Part shown: piece by piece, positions 4,842 to 8,139 of the stretch
Position numbering within the stretch: position 1 is the stretch's first letter
Layout: every line of letters begins with the position of its first letter
Assembly (NCBI GenBank): GCA_002770795.1
Contig: PCTP01000250.1
Coordinates: forward strand, 1 to 8,139
Reading direction: 5' to 3'
Source: Gammaproteobacteria bacterium CG22_combo_CG10-13_8_21_14_all_40_8
Lineage (GTDB): Bacteria > Pseudomonadota > Gammaproteobacteria > Enterobacterales > GCA-002770795
DNA: 8,139 nt
Made by a program: the position numbers and the translations under genes
Notes under the pieces: generated by a model
The model's input: the letters and a program-made list of their open reading frames with translations, nothing else
Told to the model about the DNA's origin: nothing
Databases searched by the model: none

Positions 4842-7112
4842 ATGTGTATGTTCATTCAATTAGCACAAAACAAAAAATCCTTATTACTCTCTTCTATTCT
4901 CTTAGCTCTATCCTCAACTAACTGCCTAGCAGATTCTGAAGATGAAGTGGGCGAGATGTCGCTGGAAGATCTACTCAACATCTCCGTTGAAACCGCATCA
5001 CGAACCGCTGAAAGTGCCAAAACTGCACCGGGCACCATCGTGGTTGTTCGTCAGCAAGAAATTCACGAGCGTGGTTATAGAAACTTACAAGATCTACTAA
5101 GAGATATGCCCAGTGTAGATGTTCAGGTTCGTGCAGATGGATTTCAGGGAAACTTATATAGCATTCGTGGTATCACAGGCAATAATAAATTTATTATTTT
5201 ACAAGATGGTGTTCGCATTAGCTCCCCCACCGGAGAATCCATACCTATCGATGAAAATTTCCCCTTATTTCACCTTAAACAGGTTGAAATTGTTTATGGA
5301 CCTGCTTCGGCAATTTACGGTGCAGATGCCTTTACTGGCGTTATCAATTTAATCACCTACAACGGTAAAGAACACCAAGAATCAACGGCTGGCGCCTATA
5401 TTGGAGAAGATAATTACAAATATAGTTACTTCCAATTTAGACATGTTATTGGTGAAAATGTTGGACTCTCTGTAGGTGGTCATATTCATGAAGCGGATAA
5501 TCAAGATTTATCCAAAGAATATCCCAACCAATACGTTTTAGGCGATCTTCAAAATTTTGCTGGCGTCACTTTTGTCAATGCGGCTAATCGCGTTGGATAC
5601 AAAAACCCATCAGAAAGCCATAGTATCAATGTTCGTTTAGACGTGGGCGATGATTTTTCTATGGGCTTTTTTGAGTCCAATTTCCAACAAGCCACCGCTC
5701 AAGGAAATCTACCAGAACATGTTGACTATGGACAGAATGGCATTTGGGATACCACGATTGATACCACCGACCTTAAGAAGTCTTTTGCCTTAACCAGTAC
5801 CATTAATTCAACACTCCAATTAAGCTACTCCCGCTATGAAGTGGATAACGATACTTTTTTTGCCAATCGTTTTACCGATTTTAATCGTGGTTATAAATAC
5901 TCAAAAGGCACTCGAAGTGATCTTTCACAGCAGTTCGACTGGAAAATGTCTGATAATCACAATTTGCTTTTTGGTTATACCTATCAAAACTTTGATTCGT
6001 TACCTAAAACCAGCGATTTAGAAGTTAAATTTGATGAAAATAGTGCAGCCTCTGCGCAAAACCTCACCATTCCCGGCACGGATGGACAATTACCCTCGAA
6101 AATTTTTGAAGTCTCTTGGACAAACCTAGCCGGATTTGCCCAATGGCAAGGAAAATGGAGTGAGAGTTTTAGTACCACTGCAGGCATTCGTTATGATGAT
6201 AGCTCAACCTATGGTCAAACCCTCAATCCCAGATTAGGATTTGTGTGGTCACCAGAAAAGAGATTTACTGCAAAAGTATTCTATGGTGAAGCCTTTCTGG
6301 CACCAGCCCCCTTCTTTTCTTTCGATCACTTTGGGTCATTTGTACCCGGTAGTAACCACTTCACCATTCAACCCGATCCCAATAACCCCAACGATACCAC
6401 GCCAGATTTTCAAGCCCTGGGTGATACCGATGGCTCGCTATTTAACTCCTTCTTCTTCCATATCCCCAATCCTGATTTGGAACCCGAAGAAATGCAAACC
6501 TTGGAAGCTAACCTTTCTTGGCTTGTTACATCCAACCTTCATTTAGGATTGGTGGTTTATCATGAAGAAGTGACAGGACTTATAGAAAAGGTCATAACAG
6601 CAAACCCAGTGAGTGACTTTATCCCTGGCGGTGTGATTGCCACTACAGAGATTTGGGAGAATGTGGGCGACTTATCTGCGGATGGTGCGGATTTAAGTAT
6701 ATCTTATCAAACCAATATCCAGAATATGCAATTCAAAGCTTGGACGAGTTACAGCTATGTAAATGGTAATTTAAAAGATAACAACGGCAATAGTGTAGAG
6801 TTACCACAAACGGCCAAAAATAAAATAAAATTGGGATCAACTCTGCGTTGGAATGAATTCTTCATTACACCAACAGTTTATATCATTGGTGATACAGTTA
6901 GCCCTATTAGCCCAACTAACGTCAAAGGTTATACCGTAGCCAACCTCTATACAGGCTATGATAACTTAGTAGAGGGGTTGTCTTTATACTTAAAAGTGAA
7001 CAATCTATTTGACAAACATTACCTTAACTCAGGCGATGCCGAGGGAGAAACTTTTGTGGGTGTTCCCCAAGATTCCCGTTGGTTCCAAGCAGGCGCGAGT
7101 TACTCATTTTGA
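4842..7112 (+). CDS. TonB-dependent outer-membrane receptor
   Basis: A TonB-gated outer-membrane transporter of 756 aa. The signal peptide spans residues about 1-30 (likely NCLA|DS). A TonB-box-like stretch follows (LNISVETAS, 45-53), then the plug domain (about 57-172) with YSIRGITGNNKFIILQDGV near 106-124 and YGPASAIYGADAFTGVIN at 152-169, both hallmark plug motifs. The rest is a 22-strand-type barrel with GEAFLAPAPFFS, NPDLEPEEMQTLE (from 543), NNLFDKHYLNSG and a terminal ASYSF whose final Phe is the Bam signal. The substrate is unknown: the plug looks CirA/BtuB-like, and no siderophore synthesis, haem or cobalamin genes lie nearby. AGGGG at 4834-4838 is 3 nt from the ATG at 4842 but 9 nt from the ATG at 4848, so the protein probably starts at Met3 (MFIQLAQNKKS). 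No ExbB/ExbD/TonB genes are present here. It appears complete, with no frameshift seen. Confidence 0.93.
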   Translation: MCMFIQLAQNKKSLLLSSILLALSSTNCLADSEDEVGEMSLEDLLNISVETASRTAESAKTAPGTIVVVRQQEIHERGYRNLQDLLRDMPSVDVQVRADGFQGNLYSIRGITGNNKFIILQDGVRISSPTGESIPIDENFPLFHLKQVEIVYGPASAIYGADAFTGVINLITYNGKEHQESTAGAYIGEDNYKYSYFQFRHVIGENVGLSVGGHIHEADNQDLSKEYPNQYVLGDLQNFAGVTFVNAANRVGYKNPSESHSINVRLDVGDDFSMGFFESNFQQATAQGNLPEHVDYGQNGIWDTTIDTTDLKKSFALTSTINSTLQLSYSRYEVDNDTFFANRFTDFNRGYKYSKGTRSDLSQQFDWKMSDNHNLLFGYTYQNFDSLPKTSDLEVKFDENSAASAQNLTIPGTDGQLPSKIFEVSWTNLAGFAQWQGKWSESFSTTAGIRYDDSSTYGQTLNPRLGFVWSPEKRFTAKVFYGEAFLAPAPFFSFDHFGSFVPGSNHFTIQPDPNNPNDTTPDFQALGDTDGSLFNSFFFHIPNPDLEPEEMQTLEANLSWLVTSNLHLGLVVYHEEVTGLIEKVITANPVSDFIPGGVIATTEIWENVGDLSADGADLSISYQTNIQNMQFKAWTSYSYVNGNLKDNNGNSVELPQTAKNKIKLGSTLRWNEFFITPTVYIIGDTVSPISPTNVKGYTVANLYTGYDNLVEGLSLYLKVNNLFDKHYLNSGDAEGETFVGVPQDSRWFQAGASYSF

Positions 7113-7531
7113 CTTGTGCATGAAAAAAGTCCGGCCAAGGGGGTCAGACAATCCTCGACTGTTTGAGAGAAATCTATCAGCAGATTTATTCGTAAAAATG
7201 GTGCGGAATGTCGGGTACAACCCCGAAGTAGCTTTATGAAACTTGTCAGTACGCATCATAAAATAGTGGCTTCCAGAAGGGGTACGCTGTCGCCCTACTT
7301 GCTTAAAATCCTTACGAGGCTAAATCACTTCAACTTAGGTTTACGGCCTACAGGCTTGCGCCTTTTGTGCTTAACATTTGAGATGACTCTCGCCTGCCCA
7401 ATATTTGCTATCTGCTGGTTGACCTACCTTGCCAGAATGGAATTTCCACCCACTGGAATTATTGACCTTGCTCGACCGCACACCCCTTCGATTTCTTAGC
7501 AGCTTACAATTAGGGATTAAAAGATTGTTTG
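7113..7531. other. Unassigned intergenic stretch, no gene recognised
   Basis: These 419 nt hold only short open frames without ribosome binding sites or recognisable motifs on either strand. Small hairpins are visible, for example TCGGG/CCCGA at 7211-7226, but no stem followed by a T-run that would end the receptor transcript. The G- and C-richer patches near 7113-7150 and 7335-7360 differ from the flanking genes and could come from old insertions. On the minus strand a short frame ends in a basic run (KHKRRKPVGRKPKLK, about 7328-7372) that could be a decayed protein tail. I cannot name it. Confidence 0.4.
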
Positions 7532-7679
7532 ACCACAGAGAACACCGAGGACACCGAGAAGTTCAAAAGATGATGATGGATATTAAGAGGGATAGCATTG
7601 GTGAAGAGGCATGATGTTTCAGAAACAGCGCCATTCAATAACGAAGGCTTTCCTCGGTGTTCTCTGTGTCCTCTGTGGT
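7532..7679. repeat. Inverted pair of 9-nt tandem repeats (ACACNGAG units) around a 91-nt core
   Basis: The left arm (7532-7559) is three consecutive 9-nt units of the form NACACNGAG, starting ACCACAGAG. The right arm (7652-7679) is three such units in the opposite orientation, ending CTCTGTGGT. The arms are near-complementary and could pair as a stem of about 28 bp. Repeats of this ACAGAGGAC type are scattered through many proteobacterial genomes and, as I recall, often flank or read into small GxxExxY-type genes. Read through on the plus strand, the left arm gives DHREHRGHRE. The core then reads MMMDIKRDSIGEEA before a TGA, which resembles the first residues of a GxxExxY protein without the rest. 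The core may thus be the scar of a deleted gene. Confidence 0.6.
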
Positions 7680-7729
7680 TTAAATTATTTATAAAATTCA
7701 GATGATTATCACTTTTCATTCGGGATCGG

Positions 7730-8139
7730 ACCAACGCAACCCATTGTTAATGATGAATTTAGTCCTTAAAAATGGTCATTTTCATAGCTTAAATTGCCCT
7801 TTTATAGCTAAAAACCACCATTATAAGCGGGATTTTGCTCTCTCACCATGTAACAGTCATCGTCGATCTAAACTTCTCGATAACGCACTTTAAATCCCAA
7901 TGCATCGAGATAGTGTTCTGCCAATTGTTGACCACCTACAGCCAAACTCCTGGTCCATTTTTCCTCTCTAAGCGATGGGTTCTTCAGTAGTGCTTCTTCC
8001 ATCCAGGTCAAATGTGATTTTGTAAATTCTTCAATTGAACCCACTTGAATCAATTCGCACTGTCTTTCCTGAACAATTCACTGATATCTTTTGGGCGGCG
8101 ATTGAATTTCATTGAACCCGCTCTGCTGCCATTCAGAAG
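7730..8139 (-). pseudogene. REP-associated (RAYT, IS200-like Y1) transposase remnant, C-terminal part, cut by window edge
   Basis: On the minus strand one frame from 8139 downward reads SEWQQSGFNEIQSPPKRYQ, a stop, then IVQERQCELIQVGSIEEFTK, further WMEEALLKNPSLREEKWTRS and LAVGGQQLAEHYLDALGFKV, a second stop, and IDDDCYMVREQNPAYNGGF before a third. The NEIQxPPKRY, REExKWTxSLAVG and YxVRExxxAYN segments fit the C-terminal portion of REP-associated tyrosine transposases. The in-frame stops are TGA at 8078-8080, TAG at 7868-7870 and TAG at 7808-7810. Degraded sequence continues to about 7730, possibly frameshifted (NNGLRWSDPE). The HUH and catalytic tyrosine region would lie beyond the window, so whether it is intact is unknown. 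With two stops inside conserved parts the gene is dead unless recoded. The assignment is from remembered motifs. Confidence 0.65.

Noticed and set aside
4918..4930. Lipobox at STNC in the receptor signal peptide
   Set aside because: The residues before the cysteine do not fit the lipobox, and the NCLA|DS signal peptidase I site suits a TonB-dependent receptor.
7140..7236. Possible transposase N-terminus reading VRNVGYNPEVAL
   Set aside because: Only a few residues resemble transposase starts, the frame ends at once, and no catalytic motif follows.
1..8139. CRISPR array, tRNA or rRNA gene, toxin-antitoxin pair, phage module
   Set aside because: No regularly spaced repeats, cloverleaf, rRNA segments or small two-gene toxin-antitoxin arrangement could be seen on either strand.

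Overview
The window suggests a Gram-negative, moderately AT-rich bacterium, most likely a gammaproteobacterium. The basis is a full-length TonB-dependent outer-membrane receptor, a tandem UspE-type universal stress protein, an exported Bcp-type peroxiredoxin, and the pseudogene and small-repeat load at both ends. A sulfur-oxidising or methanotrophic gammaproteobacterium would fit, but nothing here fixes the genus.

Layout. Positions 1-440 (minus strand) hold a decayed C-terminal half of threonine synthase. Positions 601-811 hold a non-coding inverted-repeat element of MITE type bounded by CTAG. The C-terminal half of an MFS transporter follows (939-1448) without its N-terminal half. The intact core then runs on the plus strand: an exported 1-Cys peroxiredoxin (1445-1978), a PAPS-type sulfotransferase (2031-2870), a membrane-anchored coiled-coil protein with a CxxxxC pair (2882-3583), a UspE-like tandem Usp protein (3758-4684) and a TonB-dependent receptor (4842-7112). 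From 7113 to the end there is no intact gene: an unassigned stretch, a pair of inverted 9-nt tandem repeats (7532-7679), and on the minus strand the C-terminal end of a REP-associated (IS200-like, RAYT) transposase with two in-frame stops.

The MFS fragment, peroxiredoxin, sulfotransferase and anchored protein are closely spaced (4-nt overlap, 52 nt, 11 nt) and are probably co-transcribed. The Usp gene has its own ribosome binding site and a hairpin leader. The receptor has its own upstream region with a Fur-box-like sequence and a 14-bp palindrome, suggesting metal or iron control. No pathway links all five intact genes. The common theme is envelope and stress function beside a degraded, repeat-rich border. 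I see no CRISPR array, RNA gene, phage module or clear new defence system. The least explained intact unit is the sulfotransferase with its anchored partner.
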